Of a stretch of DNA of 64,000 nucleotides, positions 34,131 through 43,764 are shown piece after piece. The stretch is from Moraxella osloensis (GTDB taxonomy: Bacteria; Pseudomonadota; Gammaproteobacteria; Pseudomonadales; Moraxellaceae). The position numbers and the translations under genes were made by a program. Where the stretch lies: assembly GCF_009867135.1 (NCBI RefSeq), contig NZ_CP047226.1, positions 1 through 64,000 on the forward strand, given 5' to 3'. The notes beneath the pieces are model-generated. The model was given only the letters and a program-made list of their open reading frames with translations, was not told the DNA's origin and did no database searches. Each line of letters starts with the position of its first letter. The first letter of the stretch is position 1.

Positions 34131-34246
34131 TTGCTGACGATAATAGCTTGGAGGTCCCACCTGATCCCTTCCCGAACTCAGAAGTGAAACTCCAATGCGC
34201 CAATGGTAGTGTGGTTCGCCCATGTGAGAGTAGGTCATCGTCAGCT
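34131..34246 (+). rRNA. 5S ribosomal RNA
   Basis: About 116 bases, beginning at GCTGACGA and closing with the complementary TCGTCAGC. The internal core has GGTCCCACCTGATCCC, CCGAACTCAGAAGTGAAAC and ATGGTAGTGTGG, all typical. It is the last gene of the operon. Confidence 0.95.
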
Positions 34247-34259
34247 CCCTATTCCAAAT

Positions 34260-34296
34260 CACCCCCCCCTTACATCAGTAAGGGGGGGTGCTTTGT
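34260..34296 (+). terminator. rRNA operon terminator
   Basis: A strong hairpin in which CAC8TTAC at 34260-34273 pairs with GTAAG7TG at 34278-34290 around a 4-base loop, with one C unpaired. It is followed by CTTTG, a weak T-run, but the stem is very GC-rich. Confidence 0.75.
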
Positions 34297-34340
34297 AGTC
34301 TATCAAGATTTTTTATATTTGGTTATCATGTTATTTTAAT

Positions 34341-34376
34341 TATTTTTAGTTATCTTTAGTTATCTTTAGTTATCTT
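34341..34376. repeat. 10-bp tandem repeat (TATCTTTAGT)
   Basis: Four successive units, TATTTTTAGT, TATCTTTAGT, TATCTTTAGT and a partial TATCTT, lie in the intergenic region between the rRNA terminator and katE. The 10-bp period is close to one helical turn. No gene overlaps it. Confidence 0.7.
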
Positions 34377-34538
34377 GCGTTAATATCTTATTTGCTACAT
34401 AGCTTTACGCATTTTCACACTGTAAATTTTTGAATTCTATATACTGATTATATCAACGTCGATCCTTTTCCAACCTTAGGTAAACATTTGATATTTGCTA
34501 AGAAATTACAAATATACTTAAAATTTTAGGATAAAAAA

Positions 34539-36635
34539 ATGACACAAAAGCCCGTTAAGCCAGAGCCAAATATGAATACTCAGCAAGGAAATGCAGGTGA
34601 AACTCATCAACAAGCTGATAATAACTCCACCAATTTAACCACGCAGCAAGGGATTGTTATTGCAGACAATCAGAATTCGCTAAAGGCAGGTCGTCGTGGA
34701 CCTGCATTGCTGGAAGATTTTATTTTACGTGAGAAAATTACCCATTTTGACCATGAACGTATTCCTGAGCGTGTTGTACATGCTCGTGGTACGGCAGCTC
34801 ATGGTTATTTTGAATTAACCAAATCATTAGAGCAATTTACCACAGCTAAGGTATTAACAGAGGTGGGCAAGCAAACCCCATTATTTGCTCGTTTTTCAAC
34901 GGTAGCTGGTGGTGCAGGATCGATTGATACACCGCGTGATATTCGCGGTTTTGCCGTCAAAATCTATACAGAGGAAGGTAACTGGGATTTAGTGGGTAAC
35001 AACACCCCTGTGTTCTTTATTCAAGATGCGATTAAATTTCCCGATATTATTCATGCTGTAAAAATGGAGCCTGATCGTGGTTTCCCACAAGCAGCATCAG
35101 CGCATGATACTTTTTATGATTTTATCTCGTTAAACCCTGAAACCTTACATAACTACCTATGGGCAATGAGTGATCGCGCTATTCCTCGTAGTTTACGCAT
35201 GATTGAAGGCTTTGGTATCCATAGCTATCGCTTTATTAATGACCAAGGTGAAAGTGTGTTCTTCCGTTATCACTGGCGTCCGCGTTTGCAGCTTCAATCA
35301 CATGTGTGGGATGAAGCCGTGAAAGTTGCCGGTGCTGATCCAGATTATCATCGTCGTGATCTATTTGAAACATTGTTTGAAAATGGTGACGAAGTTGTTT
35401 GGGACTTTGGTGTGCAGATCTTTACCCAAGAACAAGCAGAAAAATTCCCATTTGATCATTTGGATGCAACCAAATTAATTCCTGAAGAATTAGTCCCTGT
35501 TGAAATCGTGGGTAAAATGGTATTAAACCGTTATCCTGATAATTTCTTTGCGGAAACAGAGCAAGTGGCTTTCTGCCCAGCAAACATCGTACCCGGGATC
35601 GACTTTAGTAATGATCCATTGCTACAAGGTCGTTTATTTAGTTACCTTGATACCCAGTTGTCACGTTTAGGCTCACCAAATTTTGCGCAATTGCCAATTA
35701 ATGCACCAAAATGTCCATTCCATAATATGCAGCGTGATGGTCATATGCAGATGCAAATTCCCAAAGGTCGTGTCGCTTATGAACCACAAAGTTTAGAGCC
35801 AGAAAAACCGCGTGAAAATCCCGCAGTAGGCTTTAAATCATTTGCTGAGGATTTAAGCCAAGGCAATGATACAGTTAAAGGTCGTATCCGTGCAGAAAGC
35901 TTTGCAGACTTTTATAGTCAACCACGTATGTTCTATCGTAGTCAAACCCCGATTGAGCAGGCGCACATTGCTTCAGCGATTGTTTTTGAGCTTTCAAAAG
36001 TTGAGACCCCCTATATCCGTGAACGCATGGTTGCGCAGCTGTTAACGGTTGATGAAACATTGGGTAAACGCGTGGCCGATGGGTTAGGCATGAAACCAGT
36101 GCCGAAACCGATTGAGCCAACTGTTCCGGTGCAAGATTTGCCATTATCGCCAGCTTTACAGTTGATTGGCAAAGCTAAACCAACGCTTGAAGGTCGTAAA
36201 GTCGCTATTTTAGTCGCAGATGATTCAAATGCAGAAATGCTTGAAAAATATAAAGCGGCGATTACCGCAGCCAAGGCAACACCCTTTATAGTAGCGCCAA
36301 AAATTAGTATTACGTTAAACAATGGTGAAACCATTGCTGCTGACGGTCAATTGGCGGGTTCTCCTTCTGTCTTGTTTGATGCAATCGTTAGTATCATTAT
36401 GCCAGAGCAAGCGAAAAAACTAGCCAAAGTGAGTGAAGCGATTGCATGGTTTAAAGACGCGTATGCCCATCTAAAAGCGATTGCTTATTGTGGTGCGACG
36501 GATGAATTTATCCTAATTCCTCAGCACATTGAGAAAGACGCCAGTGTAGTGGCTTTAAAGGAAATAGATACCTTTATCGAGAAGGCCAAATCGCGTGAAT
36601 GGGATCGTGAACCTAATGTACGTGATTTAGCATAA
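34539..36635 (+). CDS. katE: Catalase HPII (large-subunit, monofunctional)
   Basis: This haem catalase disproportionates hydrogen peroxide. The 698-residue length and the C-terminal flavodoxin/DJ-1-like domain (from about residue 545, [15 protein letters not shown]) identify the large-subunit clade. The catalytic histidine is His81 in [12 protein letters not shown], followed by [11 protein letters not shown], the core segment [16 protein letters not shown] near 154, and the haem-tyrosine region [14 protein letters not shown] near 366. AGGA precedes the ATG by 7 bases. It is a single gene with its own terminator; upstream are the rRNA terminator and the 10-bp repeats. Confidence 0.96.
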   Translation: MTQKPVKPEPNMNTQQGNAGETHQQADNNSTNLTTQQGIVIADNQNSLKAGRRGPALLEDFILREKITHFDHERIPERVVHARGTAAHGYFELTKSLEQFTTAKVLTEVGKQTPLFARFSTVAGGAGSIDTPRDIRGFAVKIYTEEGNWDLVGNNTPVFFIQDAIKFPDIIHAVKMEPDRGFPQAASAHDTFYDFISLNPETLHNYLWAMSDRAIPRSLRMIEGFGIHSYRFINDQGESVFFRYHWRPRLQLQSHVWDEAVKVAGADPDYHRRDLFETLFENGDEVVWDFGVQIFTQEQAEKFPFDHLDATKLIPEELVPVEIVGKMVLNRYPDNFFAETEQVAFCPANIVPGIDFSNDPLLQGRLFSYLDTQLSRLGSPNFAQLPINAPKCPFHNMQRDGHMQMQIPKGRVAYEPQSLEPEKPRENPAVGFKSFAEDLSQGNDTVKGRIRAESFADFYSQPRMFYRSQTPIEQAHIASAIVFELSKVETPYIRERMVAQLLTVDETLGKRVADGLGMKPVPKPIEPTVPVQDLPLSPALQLIGKAKPTLEGRKVAILVADDSNAEMLEKYKAAITAAKATPFIVAPKISITLNNGETIAADGQLAGSPSVLFDAIVSIIMPEQAKKLAKVSEAIAWFKDAYAHLKAIAYCGATDEFILIPQHIEKDASVVALKEIDTFIEKAKSREWDREPNVRDLA

Positions 36636-36653
36636 CTCATCAACTTCGCAACA

Positions 36654-36688
36654 AAAAAGCTAGCTTATTATTAAGCTAGCTTTTTATT
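36654..36688 (+). terminator. Terminator after katE
   Basis: A 14-bp perfect stem, AAAAAGCTAGCTTA at 36654-36667 with TAAGCTAGCTTTTT at 36672-36685, has a 4-base loop. It lies between katE and the convergent tRNA-Ser gene and can serve both. Confidence 0.85.
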
Positions 36689-36692
36689 TATT

Positions 36693-36783
36693 TGGCGGAA
36701 ACGGAGGGATTCGAACCCTCGATACGCTATTAACGTATACACACTTTCCAGGCGTGCGCTTTCGACCACTCAGCCACGTTTCC
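36693..36783 (-). tRNA. tRNA-Ser (GGA)
   Basis: A 91-base minus-strand cloverleaf with a long variable arm, as in class II tRNAs. The acceptor is GGAAACG paired with CGTTTCC, the anticodon loop CCTGGAAAG gives anticodon GGA, the T-loop is TTCGAAT and the CCA end is encoded. Confidence 0.96.
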
Positions 36784-36909
36784 AATCGAGTTGCAACGCC
36801 AAAATATAGCGAATCGCAAAACGGACGCTTATTTTACCCAAAATAATGCCAAATGTCATGTATAATTAATCAATTTTTATCGATGGCTAGAGTTGGTAAG
36901 TTATAGCGT

Positions 36910-37845
36910 ATGAGTTGTCATCAGCGTTTTTCCCACAAATCACTGTCACAGAGCTTGGTAGTGATAGCTTTATCCTTATTACCCTTATGGGCACATTCAA
37001 GCAGCTCTATAGATTATCGCAAACAGCACCTCAATCAATGCGGTAATACCTATGCTAACCAACAAAGTCCGCAACCACTCTCGAATCAACCACTTGAGAT
37101 TTATTATCTATGTCTAAATGGCTTTGCTGTGGGGTATTCGTCACTCAGTAAAACTGCTTTGTGGTCAGCGGAGTATTTGACGCGAGCACGTATTGAAAAA
37201 GCGAGTGAATTACCGAGGGTTGATAATTTTCACGAGGAAAGTCAGCTGCCTAATCGGGTTAAAGGCTACTTAGCTGATTATCGTAACGTACCTTATGATC
37301 GTGGGCATCTAGCGCCGAATGCAGATATGAGTACGCTTGAATCACAATATGACAGTTTTAGCCTTGCCAACATTGTACCGCAAAATCCTGTCAATAATCG
37401 TAGCACTTGGCGAGACATTGAGTCCCGTACCCGTTATTTAGCGATCAAACATAACCGTATCTATGTGGTGACAGGGGTGGCTTTTATCAGTAATCGGGTT
37501 AAGAAAATTAATAACAATATATTAGTACCCAGTCATCTGTACAAAGCGATTTATATTCCAAGTCTACAACAAGCAGGGGTCTATTTTGTACCTAATGATG
37601 ATAGTCAGCGCGTGGAAATCATTAGTCTGGATGAACTGGCGGTAAGAATAGGTGTAGATGCCATGCCAGGGCTGTCAGGGAAGGTACAAAAAACGGCAAT
37701 GACGCTGCCTATCGATGACTATTCGAGCGCTACAAAAAACAAAAACACCCCAAAATCAGAACCCGATAACCAGCAAATTTTATTAGTCTTAGTTAATTTA
37801 GTCTTGACCATTTTTGAATGGATAATCAGCCTATTTAAGTCCTAA
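36910..37845 (+). CDS. DNA/RNA non-specific endonuclease, exported
   Basis: The 311-residue protein belongs to the beta-beta-alpha-Me NucA family that cleaves DNA and RNA with a metal ion. The catalytic motif is DRGHLAPNADM near residue 135, and the metal-binding Asn lies in NIVPQNPVNN near 159. An N-terminal hydrophobic signal (SLVVIALSLLPLWAHSS) indicates export, and the last 22 residues (ILLVLVNLVLTIFEWIISLF) form a likely C-terminal membrane anchor. It could degrade extracellular DNA for nutrients or process DNA at the surface. It is monocistronic, with no immunity-protein gene beside it. Confidence 0.87.
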   Translation: MSCHQRFSHKSLSQSLVVIALSLLPLWAHSSSSIDYRKQHLNQCGNTYANQQSPQPLSNQPLEIYYLCLNGFAVGYSSLSKTALWSAEYLTRARIEKASELPRVDNFHEESQLPNRVKGYLADYRNVPYDRGHLAPNADMSTLESQYDSFSLANIVPQNPVNNRSTWRDIESRTRYLAIKHNRIYVVTGVAFISNRVKKINNNILVPSHLYKAIYIPSLQQAGVYFVPNDDSQRVEIISLDELAVRIGVDAMPGLSGKVQKTAMTLPIDDYSSATKNKNTPKSEPDNQQILLVLVNLVLTIFEWIISLFKS

Positions 37846-38101
37846 AAATGGTAATTATACACAAGTGACTGATTAGTCAGTTTACGCTTTTGGGATTTTT
37901 AAAAAAAATAATTATTTAGAAATCAATTACTTAATATAAAAAAAATGAGAAATTTTGCTTTGTAAGGATGTAGAAAACTATTAGCAACTTTTGCGTATTA
38001 AAAAATATCTTTACCTCAAAACCATTTTGGCTATAATGATTGTCAATGGCACTGCATCTCACTTCCCTTACTTTTTGCAGTGCGCTACAGAAGGAACTGT
38101 T

Positions 38102-38476
38102 ATGAAAATTTCTCTTAAATCAATCAGCGTTGGTGTTGCGCTTTCTACTTTAAGTGTTGCTGCTATGGCTGCCGATCCAATCGTGGGTACTTGGCAAACT
38201 TATGAAGACAATCAACCAAAAGCCCAAGTTCAAATCTCACAAACAGGTGCTACTTTCACCGGTAAAATCGTTGCGGGTAATACTGAAAAAGCAAAATCTT
38301 TTGTTGGTAAAACTGTGTTAACAGGCGTTAAAGCAGCGGGTAATGGCAAATATGCAGGTAAAGCAAAAGACCCGCGTTGGGGCTTTGGGTTAGGTGCAAA
38401 TATTTCAGTAAGTGGTTCAACCTTGACTTTATCTGTTCCAGTCAAAGGCAGCCAAACTTGGAAAAAAATTAAATAA
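38102..38476 (+). CDS. DUF2147-like small exported protein
   Basis: The 124-residue protein starts at 38102, with AAGGA 6 bases upstream; the longer upstream frame has no ribosome binding site. A signal peptide (MKISLKSISVGVALSTLSV, ending AMA) is followed by DPIVGTWQTYED, a GKIVAG segment and a C-terminal SQTWKKIK, the layout of DUF2147 proteins. These are small periplasmic beta-barrel-like proteins of unknown function. A perfect terminator follows. The family call is from memory. Confidence 0.75.
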   Translation: MKISLKSISVGVALSTLSVAAMAADPIVGTWQTYEDNQPKAQVQISQTGATFTGKIVAGNTEKAKSFVGKTVLTGVKAAGNGKYAGKAKDPRWGFGLGANISVSGSTLTLSVPVKGSQTWKKIK

Positions 38477-38496
38477 TCGCTACTGATTTGAAATCT

Positions 38497-38533
38497 CAAA
38501 AAAGCTAGATATCCCTATCTAGCTTTTTTATTT
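38497..38533 (+). terminator. Terminator after the DUF2147-like gene
   Basis: A 14-bp stem, AAAAAAGCTAGATA with TATCTAGCTTTTTT, spans about 38498-38530 around a 4-base loop and runs into a T tract. Confidence 0.88.
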
Positions 38534-38576
38534 GTCCAATCGCAAGTTTTGTAGAGTCTTTTAGTATGCTTATATA

Positions 38577-38612
38577 AAAAATAGGCTGATTGAATCAGCC
38601 TATTTTTATTAT
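38577..38612 (-). terminator. Terminator after amtB
   Basis: AATAGGCTGATT and its complement AATCAGCCTATT form a hairpin at about 38580-38604. It lies 15 bases after the amtB stop codon on the minus strand, with A-rich DNA giving a T-run in that direction. Confidence 0.75.
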
Positions 38613-38619
38613 TGTTTAT

Positions 38620-39945
38620 CTATTCGATACGTTCGCCATGTATTGCCAAATCAAGACCGGTGTATTCATCTTCATCAGTGACACGTAAGCCCATGGTTAA
38701 TTGAATCACTTTAGCAATAATGAAAGTCACAATCGCGCAGTAAATGATAACCGCAAACACGCCTTCTAATTGTACCCATACTTGACCCATAGTGGATAAA
38801 GCCAGTGGTTTGCCAGTGATAGCAGGACTCACAAATACACCTGTCAATATGGCACCGACGATACCACCAACGCCATGCAATCCAAACGCATCCAAGCTAT
38901 CATCAATTTTTAACAGACGTTTGAGATAGTTGACTGCATAAAAGCAAACCAATGAGGTGATGATACCAATCGCTAATGCGCCTGCTACCGTCACAAAACC
39001 TGCCGCTGGGGTGATACCGACTAAACCCGCCACTGCGCCTGATGCACCGCCTAATACAGAGGCTTTACCACGGACTAATTTTTCGATGGCAAACCAAGTC
39101 AATGCCCCTGCCGCTGCGGCTACTTGCGTGACGAGTAGGGCATTACCTGCCAATGCATTTGCCGCCAACGCACTCCCGCCATTAAAGCCAAACCAACCTA
39201 CCCAAATCAAACCCGTACCAATTAAGGTTAAAGCCAAGTTTGAAGGTGCCATTGGATCACGGTTATAGCCATTACGTTTACCTAAAACAGCCGCCAACAC
39301 AATACCTGCTACACCTGCATTAATGTGCACGACCGTACCGCCTGCAAAGTCTAGCGCACCATCTGCCATCAACCAGCCGCCGCCCCAAACCCAGTGACAA
39401 ATCGGTGCATACACCAATAATACCCAAAGGGCAGTAAACACCATGAAGCTACTAAATTTAATACGTTCAGCAATCGAGCCTGCTAAGATTGCCACAGTGA
39501 TAATGGCAAAGGTCATTTGAAAAGTGACAAATAACAGGGTGGGTACGGTACCGGTTAAATCACCTAACCCAATATTAGATAACAGGGCATTATCAAAACC
39601 GCCAATAAATTGATTAAAATCGCTACTACCAAACGCCAGCGAATAACCCAACACAATCCAAATGATAGATACTAACGCCGTGGCACCATAACTGTGTGCC
39701 ATCGTCCCTAAAATATTCTTTTTGCGTACCATGCCTGAGTAAAACAACGCCAACCCTGGAATAGTCATTAGTAGCACTAATGCAGTAGACATTAATACCC
39801 AAGCGGTGTCGCCCGCATTTAGCGTAGGTGTATCAGCAGCATGAGCCACCAATGGAGATAACAACAATAACGATAAAATTGATTTAGTAGATACTAGTGG
39901 CTGTAAAAATTTGGCAAAAGCTGCCCTTATAATGACGGCATTCAT
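38620..39945 (-). CDS. amtB: Ammonium transporter AmtB
   Basis: AmtB is a trimeric inner-membrane ammonium channel. The 441-residue protein starts at 39945, with AGGGGG 6 bases upstream; longer frames have no such site. A signal peptide (LLLLSPLVAHAA) precedes eleven membrane helices beginning with DTAWVLMSTALVLLMTIPGL. Conserved pore features are FYSGMVRKKN, HINAGVAG near residue 210, and the late FGLHGVGGIVGAILTG with its pore histidine. glnK lies upstream in the same direction. In other bacteria GlnK blocks AmtB when nitrogen is plentiful. Confidence 0.96.
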   Translation of the reverse strand: MNAVIIRAAFAKFLQPLVSTKSILSLLLLSPLVAHAADTPTLNAGDTAWVLMSTALVLLMTIPGLALFYSGMVRKKNILGTMAHSYGATALVSIIWIVLGYSLAFGSSDFNQFIGGFDNALLSNIGLGDLTGTVPTLLFVTFQMTFAIITVAILAGSIAERIKFSSFMVFTALWVLLVYAPICHWVWGGGWLMADGALDFAGGTVVHINAGVAGIVLAAVLGKRNGYNRDPMAPSNLALTLIGTGLIWVGWFGFNGGSALAANALAGNALLVTQVAAAAGALTWFAIEKLVRGKASVLGGASGAVAGLVGITPAAGFVTVAGALAIGIITSLVCFYAVNYLKRLLKIDDSLDAFGLHGVGGIVGAILTGVFVSPAITGKPLALSTMGQVWVQLEGVFAVIIYCAIVTFIIAKVIQLTMGLRVTDEDEYTGLDLAIHGERIE

Positions 39946-40067
39946 CGTAACCCCCTTAAAATTATTTGAGATAGTCGTTAAGCTGCTTGATAGGTCTGCG
40001 TTAATGTTTAAAGGATGGTCGACTTTAAAAGTTAACAAGCGCGGCGGCAACGACAGTCATGATAGTG

Positions 40068-40418
<351 letters not shown>

Positions 40419-40524
40419 TTAAGTGCCGCTTATGGTTGGGTTAGTTACTAGCTGCTGTAGTGGCTTAATAGCGGTTACCCTAAACAGCATTCGTATAGCG
40501 AGTTGAAAATGGTAGTTTCGATAA

Positions 40525-40540
40525 TTCAAAAGCTATGCCA
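40525..40540 (-). promoter_or_regulatory. Sigma-54 promoter candidate for glnK-amtB
   Basis: The minus strand reads TGGCATAGCTTTTGAA, matching TGGCAC-N5-TTGCA at the -24 GG and most -12 positions, with T for C at position 6 and A for C at position 15. It lies about 120 bases upstream of the glnK start. Spacing between the GG and the -12 element is correct. Confidence 0.6.
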
Positions 40541-40694
40541 ACTTTCAAAAATGTCCTATTTTTAAGGGGGTAAAAAATACAACTTATTGAAAATAAAGCA
40601 AAAACTTTTTTGTGGTTTCAATGCGACCATCACACAGAAAACGTAATTTTATTATAACCAAAAAATAAAAATTCCTCTAATTTAAATCAGCTAT

Positions 40695-40711
40695 TGCACC
40701 AAAAAGGTTAT
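40695..40711 (-). promoter_or_regulatory. NtrC-like binding site, imperfect
   Basis: TGCACCAAAAAGGTTAT matches the NtrC consensus TGCACCA-WWW-TGGTGCA at about 13 of 17 positions, with a good left half and a degenerate right half. It lies about 165 bases upstream of the sigma-54 candidate. Confidence 0.45.
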
Positions 40712-40783
40712 TTGGGTGCCATTAACGATTTTGTAGATAAATTTTAGAATTATTTTAATAATTAGCGATAAAAATAAAAAGAT

Positions 40784-40800
40784 TGCACTAAAAAAGTGCA
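40784..40800 (-). promoter_or_regulatory. NtrC-like binding site, perfect dyad
   Basis: TGCACTAAAAAAGTGCA is a 17-base dyad with exact TGCAC and GTGCA arms at the right spacing for NtrC. It lies about 250 bases upstream of the sigma-54 promoter candidate, a normal enhancer distance. Confidence 0.6.
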
Positions 40801-41057
40801 TTTTACTTATTAAAATCGTTAAATTTGTTGGGTAAGACAGATACAAAGTATATCTTCATGGCAAAAATCGTAGCATTTAAACCACCTTTTATTGCTGTCA
40901 CTACAAAACATGAAAACTCACATTTAATCGCAAAACTTTTTGTCATAAAATGGTATGATAGAAAACGTTTTTAGCTTATGCGGCAAATATTGTTACTGCC
41001 TTATCTAGCGGTACCTTTATTTAAGTGTTACAAGTTTAAGTATTACAAGGAATTCTC

Positions 41058-42518
41058 GTGAGTCAACTCTCTGCCACTCAATCAGCCGTTTCACCTGCTT
41101 TAAGCAACCAAAGCATGCCATCACCATCGAGCATGATTCAACGTGGCAATGGATTACAAGTGGTGGTTGGACTTGGCAAATCAGGCTTGTCGGCAGTCAA
41201 CTATTTACACGCGCTTGGCTACCCTGTAGCTGTCACCGATGCCGGTCTGCCCAAACTTGCCGAGCATTTACCAACCGATATAGTGACCAAGTTTGGGGCA
41301 TTAGATGGCGAGCTGTTGGCAGTGGCAGATCGCATTATCATCAGTCCTGGTATTGACCCTTATTTGCCGGTGTTTGATGGCGCACGTGCGAAAAAAATCG
41401 CGATTGTCAGTGATATTCAATTGTTCCATGAGGTAGCTAAACAGCGACATATTCCGATTATTGCGATTACCGGCTCTAATGCCAAAAGCACGGTCACCAC
41501 CCTGGTTGGCGAGATGGTCAAAAATGCGGGGTTTAAAGTCGGTGTCGGTGGTAACTTGGGAACGCCGGCGCTTGATTTGCTACTTGAGCCCATACAGATG
41601 GCGGTGCTTGAGTTATCCAGCTTTCAACTACAGACCACCACCAATTTAGCCGCTAAAGTAGCCACCGTGCTTAACATGTCGCCTGACCATCTAGATCGCC
41701 ATGGCAATATGCTCGGCTATCACCAAGCCAAACACCGAATATTCCAAGGCGTGCAATCCATTGTGGTCAACCGCGAGGACTTGCTTAGTCGTCCATTGGT
41801 AGCCGATGATATGCCCACCATTAGCTTTGGTAGTAATGCACCGGATATGAATCAGTACGGATTGATAAAAGATAGCGATGGTGAAATCTGGTTAGCACGG
41901 GGTCGCGAGCGGTTGCTTAATGAAAAAGATGTACCGATCAAAGGTGAGCATAATTTGATGAATGCACTGTCAGCCCTAGCCATTGGCGAGCTAGCAGGTC
42001 TGCCGTTAGAGAGTATGTTAACCACATTAAAAAACTTTGTCGGGCTGCCCCATCGCTGTGAATTTATCACAACCACCCATCAGCTTGATTGTTTTGACGA
42101 CTCCAAAGGCACCAATATTGGCTCGACCATCGCGGCAATTTTGGGGCTAGGTAAAGTATATGCGCCCAAAGGCAAAAAACTCGCAGTGATTTTGGGTGGG
42201 CAAGGTAAAGGTCAAAACTTTGCTGAACTGGCAAAACCCTTGATGGAGTATGCGCAAGTGGTGTACTTTATCGGTGAAGATGCCGATAAAATTGTGGCTG
42301 ATTTGGCATCAGCCGGTCTAGATAGTCACAATTCTGCAGGAATTGTGTTAACCGAATGCCAAACCCTAGAACAAGCGGTCAAGCAAGCTTGGCAAGACCA
42401 GTCAACATTCCCCGCTTTAGGCGTATTGCTGCTATCACCCGCTTGTGCAAGTTTTGATCAGTTTAGTGGCTATGTGGAACGTGGACAAGTTTTTCAACGC
42501 TTAGTCAAATCCCAATAA
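41058..42518 (+). CDS. murD: UDP-N-acetylmuramoyl-L-alanine:D-glutamate ligase MurD
   Basis: MurD adds D-glutamate to UDP-MurNAc-L-Ala in peptidoglycan synthesis. The 486-residue protein starts at GTG 41058, with AAGG 7 bases upstream. The Mur ligase P-loop is AITGSNAKSTVTTL near residue 136, followed by LELSSFQLQ near 182, NMSPDHLDRH near 204, GEHNLMNALSA near 296 and FDDSKGTN near 347. C-terminal LLSPACASFDQF is a MurD hallmark. About 30 extra residues at the N-terminus precede the usual start of homology. ftsW follows 37 bases later. Confidence 0.96.
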   Translation: MSQLSATQSAVSPALSNQSMPSPSSMIQRGNGLQVVVGLGKSGLSAVNYLHALGYPVAVTDAGLPKLAEHLPTDIVTKFGALDGELLAVADRIIISPGIDPYLPVFDGARAKKIAIVSDIQLFHEVAKQRHIPIIAITGSNAKSTVTTLVGEMVKNAGFKVGVGGNLGTPALDLLLEPIQMAVLELSSFQLQTTTNLAAKVATVLNMSPDHLDRHGNMLGYHQAKHRIFQGVQSIVVNREDLLSRPLVADDMPTISFGSNAPDMNQYGLIKDSDGEIWLARGRERLLNEKDVPIKGEHNLMNALSALAIGELAGLPLESMLTTLKNFVGLPHRCEFITTTHQLDCFDDSKGTNIGSTIAAILGLGKVYAPKGKKLAVILGGQGKGQNFAELAKPLMEYAQVVYFIGEDADKIVADLASAGLDSHNSAGIVLTECQTLEQAVKQAWQDQSTFPALGVLLLSPACASFDQFSGYVERGQVFQRLVKSQ

Positions 42519-42555
42519 TCATTCGCTAGTGTATTTTTAATAGTTAGGTTGTGTT

Positions 42556-43764
42556 ATGCCCGCGCCCCATTCGACTTCTTCGTCACTTTCTTCATCCCTT
42601 TCAGCTAACAGCGTTTCTACTAAAAAAAGCCGCCAGTGGATTCCGCCCATCAATTCAGTGCTATTGACCACGGTAGCAACCATTATGGTATTTAGTCTGT
42701 TGATGGTGGCGTCCGCGTCAATACCTTTTGCACAAACCAAAAAACTGGGTGATTTTTACTTTTTTTACCACCAATTGGCGTACATGGGAATCGGTGCAGT
42801 TCTTGGTTTACTGGTGTATTTTATCCCACTTCGCAAGACGTTTCGCTTAGATTTTATTATGTATGCGCTGCTGGCTTGTCTTTTACTGATTATTTATACG
42901 CTAATCGGTGGGTCAGTGATTAACGGCAGTAAACGCTGGATTGAACTGGGTGGTATCAATTTTCAGCCCTCTGAACTGGCAAAATTGTTGATGATTTTGT
43001 ACACCTCAGATTATCTGGTGCGCCGATCAGAAGAAATTCGCAACTATTGGAAAGGCTTTTTGCGGCTAACACTGATAGCCATGGGGCTGATCTTATTTAT
43101 CATGTTGCAGCCTGACTTTGGCTCGGTGGTGATTATCGCGACCTGTATTGCGGCGATGATTTTTGTCGGCGGCTTACCCATGCGCCAGTTTTTTATCATT
43201 ATGGGTGCCATGTTTTTGGCAGGCACCATGGCGATTATGGGGGCAAGTTACCGACTAAAACGGGTAACCTCGTTTTTAGATCCGTTTGATGACTTAAAAA
43301 ACAGTGACTATCAGCTAGGTCGCAGCATTGTAGCCTTTGCCCGCGGCGAATGGTTTGGTGTCGGCTACGGGGAAAGTATCCAAAAACTCTCCCATTTACC
43401 GGAGGCGCACACCGACTTTTTACTGGCGATTACCGGTGAAGAGTTAGGCTTAGTGGGTGTATCGTTTTTACTGGTGTTACAAATTATTTTGGTTACCACG
43501 GTTATGCGCATTAGTTACCAAGCGCTAGCACGGCACCAAACTCGCTTAAGCTATTTTGCGTTTGGGGTTGGGATTTTGTTCTTTGGGCAAATTTTTGTTA
43601 ATGCCGGTATGACCATGGGGATGCTACCTACCAAAGGGTTGACCATGCCATTTTTTAGCTATGGGGGTTCTTCTATGGTCGTTAATCTGATTATCGTCGG
43701 ATTGTTGATGCGAATTATCAAAGAAAGCCCAACGATTCCTGCCAATCAATGTCGTTATTATTAA
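42556..43764 (+). CDS. ftsW: Peptidoglycan glycosyltransferase FtsW
   Basis: FtsW is a SEDS-family glycan polymerase of the division septum. The 402-residue protein has about ten membrane helices and the SEDS motifs KRWIELGGINFQPSELAKL near residue 118, PEAHTDFLLAITGEELG near 285 and the C-terminal GLTMPFFSYGGSSM near 363. Its place directly after murD supports FtsW over RodA. It is short of the rest of a dcw cluster: murG and murC are not here, so the cluster is split. Its stop codon overlaps the convergent gluQ stop. Confidence 0.93.
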   Translation: MPAPHSTSSSLSSSLSANSVSTKKSRQWIPPINSVLLTTVATIMVFSLLMVASASIPFAQTKKLGDFYFFYHQLAYMGIGAVLGLLVYFIPLRKTFRLDFIMYALLACLLLIIYTLIGGSVINGSKRWIELGGINFQPSELAKLLMILYTSDYLVRRSEEIRNYWKGFLRLTLIAMGLILFIMLQPDFGSVVIIATCIAAMIFVGGLPMRQFFIIMGAMFLAGTMAIMGASYRLKRVTSFLDPFDDLKNSDYQLGRSIVAFARGEWFGVGYGESIQKLSHLPEAHTDFLLAITGEELGLVGVSFLLVLQIILVTTVMRISYQALARHQTRLSYFAFGVGILFFGQIFVNAGMTMGMLPTKGLTMPFFSYGGSSMVVNLIIVGLLMRIIKESPTIPANQCRYY

